Source: Methylococcales bacterium
GTDB taxonomy: Bacteria; Pseudomonadota; Gammaproteobacteria; Methylococcales; Methylomonadaceae
Direction: 5' to 3'
DNA length: 64,000 nt
Assembly: GCA_028707085.1 (NCBI GenBank)
Contig: JAQTUW010000011.1
Coordinates: 18,741 to 82,740 of the forward strand
Made by a program: the position numbers and the translations under genes. Every line of letters begins with the position of its first letter. Within the stretch, counting starts at the first letter, position 1. The notes below the pieces were generated by a model that searched no databases, had not been told where the DNA came from, and worked only from the letters and a program-made list of their open reading frames with translations. Of the stretch, positions 25,079 through 35,352 are shown piece after piece.

Positions 25079-26599
25079 ATGACCATTATCCGCCAGGACG
25101 ATTTTATCGACAGCATTTGCGATGCGCTGCAATATATTTCCTACTACCACCCGCAGGATTTTATTCAGGCGCTGCATGCGGCCTACCTGAAGGAACAGAG
25201 CCCGGCGGCCAGGGACGCCATGGCGCAAATCCTGATCAATTCCAGAATGTGCGCCGAAGGCAGGCGGCCTATCTGTCAGGATACCGGCATTGTCAACGTG
25301 TTTCTGAAAATCGGCATGCAGATAAGCTGGGACGCCACGCTTAGCGTCGGCGACATGGTCAATGAAGGCGTACGCCGCGCATACAGCCATCCGGACAATG
25401 TGTTGCGGGCCTCCATCCTTTCCGATCCGGCAGGGCGGCGCATCAATACCGGCGACAACACCCCGGCTGTGATACACATGGAAGTGGTGAGCGGCGACAA
25501 ACTGGAAGTGGAGATAGCGGCCAAAGGCGGCGGCTCGGAAGCCAAATCCCGATTTGTGATGCTGAATCCCGCTGACAGCATAGTGGACTGGGTCATGAAA
25601 ACCGTGCCGGGCATGGGCGCGGGTTGGTGTCCGCCGGGCATTCTGGGCATAGGCATAGGCGGAACGGCCGAAAAAGCCATGCTGCTGGCGAAGCAGGCGT
25701 GCATGGGCGGCATCGATATTCAGGAACTGCTGGCCAGGGGTTCGCAGAACGCGCTGGAAGAGCTGCGGCTGGAACTGTATGAAAAAGTCAATGCCCTGGG
25801 CATAGGCGCTCAGGGCCTGGGCGGGCTGACCACCGTGCTGGATGTCAAAATTCTGGATTACCCTACCCACGCCGCCAACAAGCCGGTGGCGATGATTCCC
25901 AATTGCGCGGCAACCCGGCATGCCCATTTCGTGCTGGACGGAACCGGCCCCGCGCGATTGGAGCCGCCAAGGTTGGCGGACTGGCCGCTGATCACCCAGG
26001 CTGCCGGAAACGCCCGCCACGTCAATATGGACGCCCTGACCAAAGCCGATGTCGCCGACTGGCGGCCCGGCGAAACCCTGTTGCTCAGCGGCAGCATGCT
26101 CACTGGCCGCGACGCCGCCCACAAACGCATCGTCGAACTTTTGAACGCAGGCGCGGCCCTGCCGGAAGGCGTGGACTTTACCAACAAATTCATATACTAC
26201 GTGGGCCCGGTCGATCCGGTGCGCGATGAGGTGGTCGGCCCGGCCGGGCCGACGACGGCTACCCGCATGGATAGCTTTACCGGCATCGTGCTGGCCAAAA
26301 CCGGTTTGCTGGGCATGATAGGCAAGGCGGAACGCGGCCCGGAAGCCATCGCAGCCATTAAGGAGCATCAGGCCGTCTATCTGATTGCCGTCGGCGGAGC
26401 CGCCTATCTGGTTTCCAAGGCCATCCGTCGGGCGCGGGTGGTGGCTTTTCCTGAACTGGGCATGGAAGCAATCCACGAATTCGTGGTGGAGGACATGCCG
26501 GTCACCGTGGCGGTGGACAGCCGCGGCCAGTCCATACATGATACCGCGCCCCGGCAGTGGCGAATGAAGATAGGCAGGATTCCGGTGGTGGCGGTTTAA
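25079..26599 (+). CDS. fumA: Class I fumarate hydratase (iron-sulfur type)
   Basis: Oxygen-sensitive [4Fe-4S] fumarase of the TCA cycle (fumarate to malate). From the ATG at 25079 the protein is 506 residues, starting MTIIRQDDFIDSICDALQYI, the usual length for one-chain class I fumarase; the track's extra 44 residues are unlikely. Cluster cysteines are seen in NSRMCAEGRRPICQDTG and KQACMGGIDIQE, with GWCPPGILGIGIGGTAEKA between. The C-terminal beta domain has GPAGPTTATRMDSFT and LPEG-type segments. It converges on mdh, which makes the next TCA step. Confidence 0.93.
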   Translation: MTIIRQDDFIDSICDALQYISYYHPQDFIQALHAAYLKEQSPAARDAMAQILINSRMCAEGRRPICQDTGIVNVFLKIGMQISWDATLSVGDMVNEGVRRAYSHPDNVLRASILSDPAGRRINTGDNTPAVIHMEVVSGDKLEVEIAAKGGGSEAKSRFVMLNPADSIVDWVMKTVPGMGAGWCPPGILGIGIGGTAEKAMLLAKQACMGGIDIQELLARGSQNALEELRLELYEKVNALGIGAQGLGGLTTVLDVKILDYPTHAANKPVAMIPNCAATRHAHFVLDGTGPARLEPPRLADWPLITQAAGNARHVNMDALTKADVADWRPGETLLLSGSMLTGRDAAHKRIVELLNAGAALPEGVDFTNKFIYYVGPVDPVRDEVVGPAGPTTATRMDSFTGIVLAKTGLLGMIGKAERGPEAIAAIKEHQAVYLIAVGGAAYLVSKAIRRARVVAFPELGMEAIHEFVVEDMPVTVAVDSRGQSIHDTAPRQWRMKIGRIPVVAV

Positions 26600-26618
26600 G
26601 GCATCAGGCAGGCCGGAT

Positions 26619-27596
26619 TTAAAGCAGATAGCGGATGGCCTCCCGCTCTTCCTGCAATTCCGTTTCATTGTTGCGCAGCCGCTGCAGGCTGAAGTCGTTG
26701 ATATCCAGACCTTTAACGATGTTGATGCGGCCTGCCGCCACGGTGACCGGAAAGGAAAACACCAGCCCCTCCGCTATGCCGTAACTGCCGTCGGAAGCCA
26801 CCGCCATGCTCACCCAGTCGCCATCCGCGGTGCCATGCACGATGGTGCGCATATGGGCAATCGCGGCATTGGCGGCCGAGGCGGCGCTGGATTGGCCGCG
26901 GGCCTTGATGATTTCGGCGCCGCGGTACTGGACGGTGGGTATGAATTCGTTCACGAACCAGTCGTTTTCAACCAGGCTCAGCGCCTCGGCGCCTTTGACC
27001 CTGGCATGATGCAGGTCGGGGTACTGGGTGCAGGAATGGTTGCCCCATACCGTGACATTTTTGATGTCGGTGGTGGATACGCCGCACTTTCCGGCCAGCA
27101 GGCTGACGGCCCGGGTGTGATCCAGCATGGTCATGGCCGCAAAGCAGTCCGGGGCAAGGTCTGGCGCGTTTTTGATGGCGATCAGGGCGTTGGTGTTGGC
27201 GGGATTGCCGGTGACCAGCACTTTGACGTTGCGGTTGGCGACCTCGTTCAGGGCTTTTCCCTGTACCGCAAAAATCTCGGCGTTCTGTTGCAGCAAATCG
27301 CTTCTCAGCATCCCCTGATTGCGCGGCTTCGCGCCGACCAGAAAGGCGTAATCGACGCCGGCAAACGCTATTCGCGGCTGATCGGTGACAACGATTTTGT
27401 GTAGCAGCGGGTAGGCGCAATCGTTCAGTTCCATCACCACTCCCCGTAGGGCGGGCAATGCCGGGGTAATCTCCAGCAGCCGCAGCACTATGGGCTGATC
27501 CGCGCCCAGCAGTTCGCCGGCAGCCAGTCGAAACAATAACGAATAACTGATTTGACCCGCTGCACCTGTTACTACAATATCGACTGGGGCTTTCAT
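26619..27596 (-). CDS. mdh: Malate dehydrogenase
   Basis: NAD-dependent malate/oxaloacetate dehydrogenase, used in both the TCA cycle and the serine cycle. The ATG at 27596 ([20 protein letters not shown]) has AGGAATGA just upstream; the track ORF adds 69 residues of non-coding leader. The protein has 325 residues, typical of the cytoplasmic-type proteobacterial enzyme. Features are the TGAAGQI nucleotide motif, [15 protein letters not shown] with substrate arginines, [10 protein letters not shown], and the catalytic His in [13 protein letters not shown]. It is divergent from mtdA and converges on fumarase. Confidence 0.95.
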   Translation of the reverse strand: MKAPVDIVVTGAAGQISYSLLFRLAAGELLGADQPIVLRLLEITPALPALRGVVMELNDCAYPLLHKIVVTDQPRIAFAGVDYAFLVGAKPRNQGMLRSDLLQQNAEIFAVQGKALNEVANRNVKVLVTGNPANTNALIAIKNAPDLAPDCFAAMTMLDHTRAVSLLAGKCGVSTTDIKNVTVWGNHSCTQYPDLHHARVKGAEALSLVENDWFVNEFIPTVQYRGAEIIKARGQSSAASAANAAIAHMRTIVHGTADGDWVSMAVASDGSYGIAEGLVFSFPVTVAAGRINIVKGLDINDFSLQRLRNNETELQEEREAIRYLL

Positions 27597-27751
27597 TTCA
27601 TTCCTGATTTCAATGAGGGTGGATTGTAGGCAATATGACACAAACCCCCATCGCAAACAACAGGGGAGCTCGAAAAACCGGGCCCTGGCGTCCCGTTGGC
27701 CAGTCTGGACGCAGTTTCTAGCGCAGCCGCCAAGACGTTTGCAATATCCTG

Positions 27752-27757
27752 TATAAT
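27752..27757 (+). promoter_or_regulatory. Candidate -10 box for mtdA
   Basis: TATAAT lies 56 bases before the mtdA ATG in the 216-base divergent gap with mdh. No -35 consensus is found at 16-18 bases, which could mean activator dependence. Confidence 0.4.
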
Positions 27758-27812
27758 GCCGCAGCCCAAAATAAGCTTGCTGCCCAAATAATGACAACAC
27801 CAAGGTAACTAA

Positions 27813-28670
27813 ATGAAAAAACTGTTATTTCAGTTCGATACCGATGCGCATCCGTCGGTATTCGATACGGTCGTCGGCTATGATGGCGGTGCCGATCATG
27901 TGATCGGTCATGGCAATTTGACCCCGGAAAATGTCGGAGGTCTGGTGGACGGCGCCATTTTTACCCGCGCCCCCAAAGACAAGAAAAACACCGCCATCTT
28001 TATCGGCGGCAGCAATATGGCTGCCGGCCAGCAGTTGCTGGCTGCGGTGCAGGCGCATTTTTTTCCCGGTTTTCAGGTGTCGGTGATGCTGGACAGCAAC
28101 GGCAGCAATACCACCGCCGCAGCAGCGGTGGCAAAACTGCGCAGCAGCGGCGCCTTATCCGGCAAAAAAGCCGTGGTGCTGGCCGGCACCGGCCCGGTCG
28201 GACAGCGCGCGGCGGCCATGCTGGCGCTGGAAGGCGCCGATGTTTCCATCACTTCCCGGCATTTATCGAATGCCGAACAAGCCTGTATCGCCATGCGGCA
28301 GCGCTTCAATGTCAATTTGACGCCGCTGGCGGCCGCCGACTATGAGGCCCGCGCCGTGGTGGTCAGCGACGCCAATATCGTGCTCTGCACCGGCGCGGCT
28401 GGCGTGGAACTATTAAAACCCGAACACTGGCAGGATTGCCCGCGCCTGGAAATGCTGGCCGACGCCAACGCCACGCCGCCGCTGGGCATAGGCGGCACGG
28501 ATGTTCTGGACAAAGGCGAGTTGCGCCACGGCAAGATCGTCTGGGGGGCCATCGGCTTTGGTGCATTGAAACTTGCCCTGCACAGAGCCTGCATCGCCCA
28601 GCTTTTCGAAGACAGCAAGCAGGTTCTGGACGCCGAGTTCATTTTCGAACTCGCCAAGCAGATGGCCTGA
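27813..28670 (+). CDS. mtdA: NADP-dependent methylene-H4MPT/methylene-H4F dehydrogenase
   Basis: Key C1 enzyme of methylotrophs, oxidising methylene-tetrahydromethanopterin or methylene-tetrahydrofolate with NADP. The 285 residues match MtdA. The N-terminus [17 protein letters not shown] and [22 protein letters not shown] are diagnostic in my memory of the Methylobacterium enzyme; [18 protein letters not shown] and the NADP motif [22 protein letters not shown] follow. [12 protein letters not shown] and the LAKQMA end also fit. AAGGTAA precedes the ATG. Downstream are gck and glyA at short spacing, a C1/serine-cycle operon. This gene is the main evidence for a methylotrophic host. Confidence 0.95.
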   Translation: MKKLLFQFDTDAHPSVFDTVVGYDGGADHVIGHGNLTPENVGGLVDGAIFTRAPKDKKNTAIFIGGSNMAAGQQLLAAVQAHFFPGFQVSVMLDSNGSNTTAAAAVAKLRSSGALSGKKAVVLAGTGPVGQRAAAMLALEGADVSITSRHLSNAEQACIAMRQRFNVNLTPLAAADYEARAVVVSDANIVLCTGAAGVELLKPEHWQDCPRLEMLADANATPPLGIGGTDVLDKGELRHGKIVWGAIGFGALKLALHRACIAQLFEDSKQVLDAEFIFELAKQMA

Positions 28671-28691
28671 CCTTCTCATTTGCTTTCCATA

Positions 28692-30065
28692 ATGCCTAAT
28701 AGTCCGGTCGAACAACTGCGCCAGCATGTTATCGCCCTTTTTCTGGCTGGCGTTGCCGCCGCCGAGCCCGGCCAGGCGGTCAGAAATGTCCTGTCGGTAG
28801 ACGGCGGCCTGCTGAAAATCGGTCTGGATCTGCAGGATAAATCCAGGCAGCGGATCGGCGGCTGGCGGAAGATTCATCTGCTGGCCTTCGGCAAGGCGGC
28901 CTGCGCCATGGCCGAGGCCGCCCGGCAGATCATTCCGCCGCAGCGACTGGCGGGCAGTGGGCTGGCTGTCACGACTTATGAGAACATTCGCGCCATCGAC
29001 GGTATCGAGGTCATCGGCGCAGGCCACCCGCTGCCGGATAACGCCGGTTTGCAGGCCGGCAAGCGGGTGGCCTGTCTGGCTGCGGCGGCGCGACAAGGGG
29101 AATTGCTGCTGGTGCTGATTTCCGGCGGCGGCTCCGCGCTGCTGCCCGCGCCGGTCGAGCCCATTACCCTGTCGGAAAAAATCGCCGTCACGGCGCTGCT
29201 GCTGGCCAGCGGTGCCGGAATCAATCAAATCAATTGCGTCCGCAAGCACCTGTCGCAATTAAAAGGCGGCGGGCTGGCCAGACTGGCGGCGCCTGCCGAC
29301 CTGCATGCCCTGATCCTGTCGGATGTGCTGGGCGACGATCCCAGCGCCATCGCCAGTGGGCCGACGGTTGCCGATGACAGCCGTTTTGCCGATGCGGTCG
29401 GCATTCTGTCGGCGGCGAAAATCTGGGAAAAAATTCCGCCGTCGGTACAAAATCATTTGCAGCAAGGGGTTCGGAATTTGCAGGCCGAAACCCCCAAGCC
29501 GGGGGACGCCCTGTTCGGCAATACTGCGTATACCCTGGTCGGCAGTAATATTATCAGCATAGAGGCCATGCTGAAAGCTTGCGCCGAATATCCGTATCAG
29601 GCCAGGCTGTATAGCAACCAGTTGTGCGGCGAAGCGCGTATCGCCGCGCAGAATCTGGCGGCACATGCCCGCAATCTGCAAACAGCCGGTCTGAATCAGC
29701 CAATAGCCATTATCGCTGGCGGCGAAACTACGGTAACATTGTCCGGTAACGGCAAGGGTGGCCGCAACCAGGAAATGGCGCTGGCTTTTGCCTTGGCGGC
29801 GGAGCAAAATGGGCTGAGCGGAGCCTGGACATTCCTGAGCGGCGGCACGGACGGCCGTGATGGCCCGACCGATGCTGCCGGCGGCATCGCCGACATCGGC
29901 ACGTTGCGGCGCATCCGGCAGGCAGGGCTCGATCCGCAGCATATGCTGGACGACCACGACAGCTATCCGGCGCTTCAGGCCGCGAACGATTTACTGATGA
30001 CGGGCGCCACAGGAACCAATGTGGCTGATTTGCAGATTCTGTTGCTGCACCCTGCTGATGAATAA
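28692..30065 (+). CDS. gck: Glycerate 2-kinase (MOFRL family)
   Basis: ATP-dependent kinase making 2-phosphoglycerate from D-glycerate, the serine-cycle step that feeds lower glycolysis. From the ATG at 28692 it has 457 residues, usual for the DUF4147/MOFRL type. Motifs are HLLAFGKAACAMAEAA, VISGGGSALLPAPVEPI-like LISGGGSALL, VRKHLSQLKGGGLARL, LSDVLGDDPSAIASGPTV, and the C-terminal MOFRL domain with IIAGGETTVTLSGNGKGGRNQE (shown in part) and LSGGTDGRDGPTDAAGG. The track start is a TTG four codons earlier. It lies between mtdA (21 bases) and glyA (24 bases). Confidence 0.93.
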   Translation: MPNSPVEQLRQHVIALFLAGVAAAEPGQAVRNVLSVDGGLLKIGLDLQDKSRQRIGGWRKIHLLAFGKAACAMAEAARQIIPPQRLAGSGLAVTTYENIRAIDGIEVIGAGHPLPDNAGLQAGKRVACLAAAARQGELLLVLISGGGSALLPAPVEPITLSEKIAVTALLLASGAGINQINCVRKHLSQLKGGGLARLAAPADLHALILSDVLGDDPSAIASGPTVADDSRFADAVGILSAAKIWEKIPPSVQNHLQQGVRNLQAETPKPGDALFGNTAYTLVGSNIISIEAMLKACAEYPYQARLYSNQLCGEARIAAQNLAAHARNLQTAGLNQPIAIIAGGETTVTLSGNGKGGRNQEMALAFALAAEQNGLSGAWTFLSGGTDGRDGPTDAAGGIADIGTLRRIRQAGLDPQHMLDDHDSYPALQAANDLLMTGATGTNVADLQILLLHPADE

Positions 30066-30089
30066 CAAAAACGCATTTAGGAGAAAACC

Positions 30090-31349
30090 ATGTTTAGCAA
30101 ATCAATGACCATTGAAGGTTTTGATAACGAGTTATTCCGGGCGATGGAACAGGAGCGTCAGCGCCAGGAAGATCACATCGAACTGATCGCGTCCGAAAAT
30201 TACGCCAGCCCCAGGGTGCTGGAAGCCCAGGGTTCGCTGCTGACCAATAAATATGCCGAAGGCTATCCCGACAAACGCTATTATGGCGGCTGCGAATATG
30301 TGGACATCGTCGAACAACTGGCGATAGACCGCGCCAAGCAATTGTTCGGCGCCGATTACGCCAACGTTCAACCGCATTCAGGCTCACAGGCCAATATGGC
30401 GGTATTCATGTCGCTGATCCAGCCCGGCGATACCATACTTGGTTTGAGTCTGGCCGACGGCGGCCATTTGACCCACGGCGCAAAACCCAATTTCTCGGGC
30501 AAGCTGTACAACGCCATTCAATATGGCTTGCAGCCGGAAACCGGCGAAATCGATTACCAGCAGGTGGAAAGGCTGGCCGTGGAGCACAAACCGAAAATGA
30601 TCATTGCTGGTTTCTCGGCTTATTCCCGGATCTGGGACTGGCGGCGCTTTCGCGACATTGCCGATCAGGTCGGGGCTTATTTCGTGGTGGATATGGCGCA
30701 CGTCGCCGGACTGGTCGCTGCCGGCCTGTACCCGAATCCGGTGCCGATTGCCGATGTGGTGACCAGCACCACCCACAAATCCTTGCGCGGGCCGCGCGGC
30801 GGCCTGATCTTGTGCAAGAGTAACCCTGAACTGGAAAAGAAAATCAATTCCAATATCTTTCCTGGTATCCAGGGTGGCCCGCTGATGCATGTCATCGCCG
30901 CTAAGGCAGTGGCTTTTAAGGAAGCACTGACCCCGGAATTCCGGGTCTATCAGCAGCAAGTCATCAAAAATGCCCAAGCCATGGCCGAGATTTTTGTAAA
31001 GCGCGGCTTCGATGTGGTTTCCGGCGGCACCGACAATCATCTGATGCTGGTGTCGCTGGTTTCCAAGGGGCTGACCGGCAAGGCTGCCGACGCAGCACTG
31101 GGCCGCGCGCACATCACCGTCAACAAGAATGCGGTGCCTAACGATCCCCAGTCGCCTTTCGTGACCAGCGGCATCCGCATCGGCACGCCGGCGCCCACTA
31201 CCCGCGGTTTCAGGGAAGACGAAATGCGGGAAGTCGCCAACATGATCTGCGATGTGCTGGACGATATCGAAAACGAAGTCGTGATTACCGCCGTGCGGGA
31301 AAAAGTACATGTCCTGTGCGCCCGGTTTCCGGTCTATTTCGCCGAATAA
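30090..31349 (+). CDS. glyA: Serine hydroxymethyltransferase
   Basis: PLP enzyme that joins glycine and methylene-tetrahydrofolate to form serine; in methylotrophs it is the entry point of C1 units into the serine cycle. The 419 residues are standard. Motifs are [39 protein letters not shown], the PLP lysine in [17 protein letters not shown], and [13 protein letters not shown] near the end. AGGAG lies 7 bases before the ATG. It follows gck and is probably in the mtdA-gck-glyA operon. Confidence 0.97.
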   Translation: MFSKSMTIEGFDNELFRAMEQERQRQEDHIELIASENYASPRVLEAQGSLLTNKYAEGYPDKRYYGGCEYVDIVEQLAIDRAKQLFGADYANVQPHSGSQANMAVFMSLIQPGDTILGLSLADGGHLTHGAKPNFSGKLYNAIQYGLQPETGEIDYQQVERLAVEHKPKMIIAGFSAYSRIWDWRRFRDIADQVGAYFVVDMAHVAGLVAAGLYPNPVPIADVVTSTTHKSLRGPRGGLILCKSNPELEKKINSNIFPGIQGGPLMHVIAAKAVAFKEALTPEFRVYQQQVIKNAQAMAEIFVKRGFDVVSGGTDNHLMLVSLVSKGLTGKAADAALGRAHITVNKNAVPNDPQSPFVTSGIRIGTPAPTTRGFREDEMREVANMICDVLDDIENEVVITAVREKVHVLCARFPVYFAE

Positions 31350-31367
31350 AGGCTAAAGTTTAAAACC

Positions 31368-31715
31368 ATGAACAGTAGCAATGTCGATAGCGCGGTCGAA
31401 AACGATATTTTTTCCAGCTCCTTTCTGATGGGCAATGTGGGCGCGCCTTTTGTGATCGGCATGGCTGTTGGGTTTTTCGCGAAAAAAATGCTGCAAATGG
31501 CGCTGTTCGTGGGCGGCCTGATTCTGGTCATTTTGTTCGTCGCCGAATACTACGAGATTATCACCATCAATAACAATGTATTGCAGGATGCCGCCAGTTC
31601 GCTGATGCACAGCGCCAGAGACTCGGGCGGTTTTCTGCTGGATAGGCTGTCGGCCATCACCAGCCAGGGCGTGAGCGGCGTCGGCGGTTTTTACGTGGGG
31701 TTCAAATTGGGTTGA
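31368..31715 (+). CDS. FUN14-family small membrane protein
   Basis: A 115-residue protein with a FUN14-like pattern: a glycine-rich N-terminal span (GNVGAPFVIGMAVGFFAKKML), a second span (ALFVGGLILVILFVAEYYEI), a loop, then a C-terminal SQGVSGVGGFYVGFKLG that is the typical glycine-rich end. Eukaryotic FUNDC proteins are mitophagy receptors; the bacterial role is not known to me. It follows glyA by 18 bases and may be the last gene of that transcript. Confidence 0.75.
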   Translation: MNSSNVDSAVENDIFSSSFLMGNVGAPFVIGMAVGFFAKKMLQMALFVGGLILVILFVAEYYEIITINNNVLQDAASSLMHSARDSGGFLLDRLSAITSQGVSGVGGFYVGFKLG

Positions 31716-31787
31716 TTTTTTGAAAACCGCCGGCAAAACCGCCAAATCCGCTATGCCGTTTACCACTGCAAATCAAGCCTGGGCATT

Positions 31788-33983
31788 ATGACTCTCTATC
31801 AACTCTTCGCCACTACACCCAAGGCCATGGAAGGCATTCTCGCCGCTGAAATTGAGGCTCTGGGCGGCCGAAACGTCCAGCAGAAAATGGCGGGCGTCGC
31901 CTTTCAGGGCGATCTGGAACTGGCTTACAAGGCCTGTCTGTGGCTGCGCACCGCCAACCGCATCCTGTTGCTGCTCGGCAGTTTTGAAGTTCGCTCCCAG
32001 CAGGATCTTTATGACGGCGTAAAAAATATCGATTGGTTCGAACACCTGGCTCCGGAAGACAGCCTGGCGGTGTCGTTCAGCAGCAAGAACAATCCAGCGA
32101 TCAACAATACCCATTTCGGGGCGTTAAAGGTCAAGGACGCCATAGTTGATCAGATGCGAAGCCGGTTCGATAAACGCCCCAATATCGATACCGAACGTCC
32201 TTCCATTCGGGTCAATGTTTATCTGCATAACGAAACCGCACAACTGAGCCTGGATTTGTCCGGTGAAAGCCTACATAAACGCGGCATTCGCGATATCAGC
32301 ATCGCCGCGCCGATCAAGGAAAATCTGGCGGCTGCGATGTTGCTGCGCTGCGGTTGGCCGGAGATGGCGGCCCGAGGTTGTTCGTTGCTGGATCCGATGT
32401 GCGGTTCCGGCACCCTGTTGCTGGAAGGGGCGATGATGGCTGCCGACTATGCGCCGGGTTTGCTGCGCGATTATTTCGGCTTTCTCGGCTGGAAAAAGCA
32501 TGATGCCGGGCTTTGGCAAACGCTGCTGACGGAAGCAGGGCTACGCAGCGAGGCTGGCCTGAAAAAAATGCCGGTTATCGCCGGTTACGACCAGGACAGG
32601 CGGACTGTGGCCATTGCCCTGCAACATGTGGAAAACGCCGGGTTGCAAGGCAAAATCCATGTGGAAAGGCGCGACATAGCCGATGCCGCCGCCGCGGAAA
32701 GCTGGCCAAAAGGCTTGGTTGTCTGTAATCCGCCCTATGGCGAGCGGCTGGGCGACGAAGAGCAGACCGCCGAGCTCTACCGCCGATTCGGACAGGTTCT
32801 GAAGCATAGCTTTGGCGGCTGGCAGGCCGCCATGATCATCAGCAATCCCGAGCTGGGATTCCGGCTGGGTATCCGTTCCCAAAAGCCCATCACGCTGTTC
32901 AATGGCGCGCTGGAATGCAAGCTTTTGCGTTTTAGGATCGAGGAAAAAGCTTTCTTCGAGCCCAAGCCCAGAAGCCAGGAGGAACGCCTGGAGCAGATCG
33001 GCCGCCGAAGCCAGGCTCCGGACGCCGGGGCGCAAGCCGAAATGTTTGCCAATCGGCTGCTTAAAAACCAGAAAAAACTGGACAAATGGCTGACGCAGAA
33101 CCGGATAAGCTGCTATCGGCTGTATGACGCCGACTTGCCGGAATATGCGGTTGCCGTGGATGTGTACCAAGGCGAAAAAACTTGGGTCAACGTGCAGGAA
33201 TACGAATCGCCGAAAACCATTGATCCGCACAAGGCCAATCAGCGTCTGACCGGGATTATGGCGGAAATACCCAGGGTATTGAATATCTCAGCGGAACAGG
33301 TGTTTCTTAAAATTCGCCGCAAGCAGAAAAACACGGATCAGTATGAAAAACTCGGCGAATCCGGGCGATTTCATGTCGTGGAGGAGGGCGGCTGCAAATT
33401 CTGGGTCAATTTTGAAGATTATCTGGATACCGGCCTGTTTCTGGATCATCGGCCGATGCGGCTGCTGATTCAGCAGCAGGCCGCCGGAAAAAGGTTTTTG
33501 AACCTGTTCGCCTACACCGGCAGCGCCAGCGTACACGCCGTCAAGGGCGGCGCGATCTCCAGCCTGACTGTCGACATGTCCAATACCTATCTGGACTGGG
33601 CCAAACGCAATTTCGACCTCAATGGCATCGGCGGCGATCACCGACTGCTGCGCACCAACTGTCTGCAATGGCTGGCCGAGCAGGCCGCCCGGCCGGATCG
33701 GCCGCAGTTCGAGTTGATTTTTCTTGATCCGCCGACTTTTTCCAATTCCAAAAAAATGGACGAAGCCTTCGATATCCAGAACGATCATGTGGCGCTGCTG
33801 CATCATGCCGGGGCGCTACTGGCCCCGGGTGGTGTGCTGTATTTCTCGACCAATTTCCGCCGTTTCAAACTGGATGACCAGGCGCTGCCGGAACTGAAAA
33901 TAGAAGACATCAGCGCCGCCACCATTGCCGCGGACTTTGCCCGAAATCCGAAAATTCATTATTGCTGGCGGATCAGCCGATGA
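31788..33983 (+). CDS. rlmKL: Bifunctional 23S rRNA methyltransferase RlmKL
   Basis: Fused enzyme making m2G2445 (RlmL half) and m7G2069 (RlmK half) in 23S rRNA. At 731 residues it is close to the usual 700-720. An N-terminal THUMP domain is followed by the first Rossmann methyltransferase with LLDPMCGSGTLLLEGA near residue 203 and VVCNPPYGERLG near 310 (NPPY catalytic motif). The second methyltransferase has NLFAYTGSASVHAVKGGA near 570 and IFLDPPTFSNSKKMD near 644. The stop overlaps the acylphosphatase start (ATGA). Confidence 0.95.
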   Translation: MTLYQLFATTPKAMEGILAAEIEALGGRNVQQKMAGVAFQGDLELAYKACLWLRTANRILLLLGSFEVRSQQDLYDGVKNIDWFEHLAPEDSLAVSFSSKNNPAINNTHFGALKVKDAIVDQMRSRFDKRPNIDTERPSIRVNVYLHNETAQLSLDLSGESLHKRGIRDISIAAPIKENLAAAMLLRCGWPEMAARGCSLLDPMCGSGTLLLEGAMMAADYAPGLLRDYFGFLGWKKHDAGLWQTLLTEAGLRSEAGLKKMPVIAGYDQDRRTVAIALQHVENAGLQGKIHVERRDIADAAAAESWPKGLVVCNPPYGERLGDEEQTAELYRRFGQVLKHSFGGWQAAMIISNPELGFRLGIRSQKPITLFNGALECKLLRFRIEEKAFFEPKPRSQEERLEQIGRRSQAPDAGAQAEMFANRLLKNQKKLDKWLTQNRISCYRLYDADLPEYAVAVDVYQGEKTWVNVQEYESPKTIDPHKANQRLTGIMAEIPRVLNISAEQVFLKIRRKQKNTDQYEKLGESGRFHVVEEGGCKFWVNFEDYLDTGLFLDHRPMRLLIQQQAAGKRFLNLFAYTGSASVHAVKGGAISSLTVDMSNTYLDWAKRNFDLNGIGGDHRLLRTNCLQWLAEQAARPDRPQFELIFLDPPTFSNSKKMDEAFDIQNDHVALLHHAGALLAPGGVLYFSTNFRRFKLDDQALPELKIEDISAATIAADFARNPKIHYCWRISR

Positions 33984-34252
33984 AACCCTGTCTGCATATT
34001 ACGGTCATAGGCAGGGTGCAAGGCGTGTATTTTAGGGTTTACACCCAAAAGCAGGCCATTAAGCTGAATCTTTCAGGTTATGTCCGCAATTTGCCCGGCG
34101 GCGAGGTCGAAATCGTTGTCCGGGGCGAGGCGGCGGCCTTGCAAAAACTGGTAGACTGGTGCCACAAAGGCCCGATACTGGCCAAGGTCAGCGAGGTGGT
34201 CGTCCGCGAGTGGCGGCTGGATGAAGCCTTCGAGGGGTTTGAGATTCGCTGA
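33980..34252 (+). CDS. acyP: Acylphosphatase
   Basis: Small enzyme that hydrolyses carboxyl-phosphate bonds such as in acetyl phosphate or 1,3-bisphosphoglycerate. From the ATG at 33980, which overlaps the rlmKL stop as ATGA, it has 90 residues. The catalytic arginine is in GRVQGVYFRVYTQKQA and the catalytic asparagine in LSGYVRNLPGGEVEIVV, both in the standard spacing. The track ORF adds six residues upstream. Coupled to rlmKL, though a functional link is not evident. Confidence 0.93.
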   Translation: MKPCLHITVIGRVQGVYFRVYTQKQAIKLNLSGYVRNLPGGEVEIVVRGEAAALQKLVDWCHKGPILAKVSEVVVREWRLDEAFEGFEIR

Positions 34253-34425
34253 TTCGGAAATGACAGGGCTTTGATTTATGAAGGATTTCAATGGATTTAC
34301 GCCGGGATGAAACCAAGTTATGCAGAATTTGAATGTCATTTCGGATTACAATAAGGGTTATTTTCATTAAGGCGGCCGGTGATGGCAGGCGACAATCCTG
34401 AATTTCCGGCCCGGCAGGAACAATT

Positions 34426-35352
34426 TTGGCTGAACAGATAATTCGTATCGCAACCCGGCAAAGCCCGCTGGCTTTGTGGCAGGCCGAACACGTGGCGGCC
34501 CGTTTGCAACAGGGCTTTCCGTCCCTGAAAACAGAACTGGTCAGAATGGTGACCCGTGGCGACAAAATTCTGGACGCGCCGCTGGCCAAGGTGGGCGGCA
34601 AAGGGCTGTTTGTGAAGGAGCTGGAGCAGGGCATGCTGGACGGTATCGCCGACATGGCCGTGCATTCCATGAAGGATGTGCCGGTCGAATTTCCGCCGGG
34701 ACTGCATCTGGCCGCGATACTTGAGCGCGAAGACCCCAGTGATGCTTTTGTTTCCAATCGTTACCGGAATCTGGCCGAACTGCCGGCCAATGCCCGGATC
34801 GGTACGTCCAGCTTGCGCCGGCAATGCCAGATCAAGGCAAAATTCCCGGATGCCGAAATCATGTCCTTGCGCGGCAACGTCAACACCCGTCTCGCCAAGC
34901 TTGATAACGGCGAATACGACGCCATTATCCTGGCTTCGGCAGGGCTGAAAAGACTGGGCATGGCGGAACGGATCACGGCTGCGCTTGATGCCGCCGAAAG
35001 CTTGCCGGCGATAGGCCAGGGTGCGATAGGCATAGAATGCCGAATTGATGATGAGCAAGTGCTGCGGCTTTTATCGGGGCTGCACCACGAAGACACCAGT
35101 ATCCGGGTCAGGGCGGAAAGGGCGATGAACGCCGCGCTGAACGGTGGGTGCCAGGTTCCCATCGCCGGATTTGCAGAACTGAGAGCCGGACGGCTGTTGT
35201 TGCGCGGTCTGGTTGGCAGCCCGGACGGCGCGGTAGTGTATCGGGCCGAGGCGGAAGGCTCGCCGGAACAGCCGGAACAACTGGGCCGTAAGGTGGCGGC
35301 GGATTTGGCGGCGCAGGGCGCGGACAGAATTTTACGCGAGCTGTTTCAGTGA
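34426..35352 (+). CDS. hemC: Porphobilinogen deaminase (hydroxymethylbilane synthase)
   Basis: Joins four porphobilinogen units into hydroxymethylbilane in heme synthesis. The 308 residues fit. The start is a TTG, supported by CAGGAAC about 7 bases upstream and by the conserved N-terminus [19 protein letters not shown], with no ATG nearby. Other motifs are [43 protein letters not shown] with substrate arginines, [12 protein letters not shown], and the cofactor cysteine in [13 protein letters not shown]. First gene of hemC-hemD-hemX-hemY; the TTG may keep expression low. Confidence 0.95.
   Translation: MAEQIIRIATRQSPLALWQAEHVAARLQQGFPSLKTELVRMVTRGDKILDAPLAKVGGKGLFVKELEQGMLDGIADMAVHSMKDVPVEFPPGLHLAAILEREDPSDAFVSNRYRNLAELPANARIGTSSLRRQCQIKAKFPDAEIMSLRGNVNTRLAKLDNGEYDAIILASAGLKRLGMAERITAALDAAESLPAIGQGAIGIECRIDDEQVLRLLSGLHHEDTSIRVRAERAMNAALNGGCQVPIAGFAELRAGRLLLRGLVGSPDGAVVYRAEAEGSPEQPEQLGRKVAADLAAQGADRILRELFQ

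Noticed and set aside
24962-26668. 568-residue minus-strand ORF opposite fumarase
   Set aside because: It is rich in H, G, Q, R and A with no domain, and lies wholly antisense to a clear fumarase. Long antisense shadows are common in GC-rich genes.
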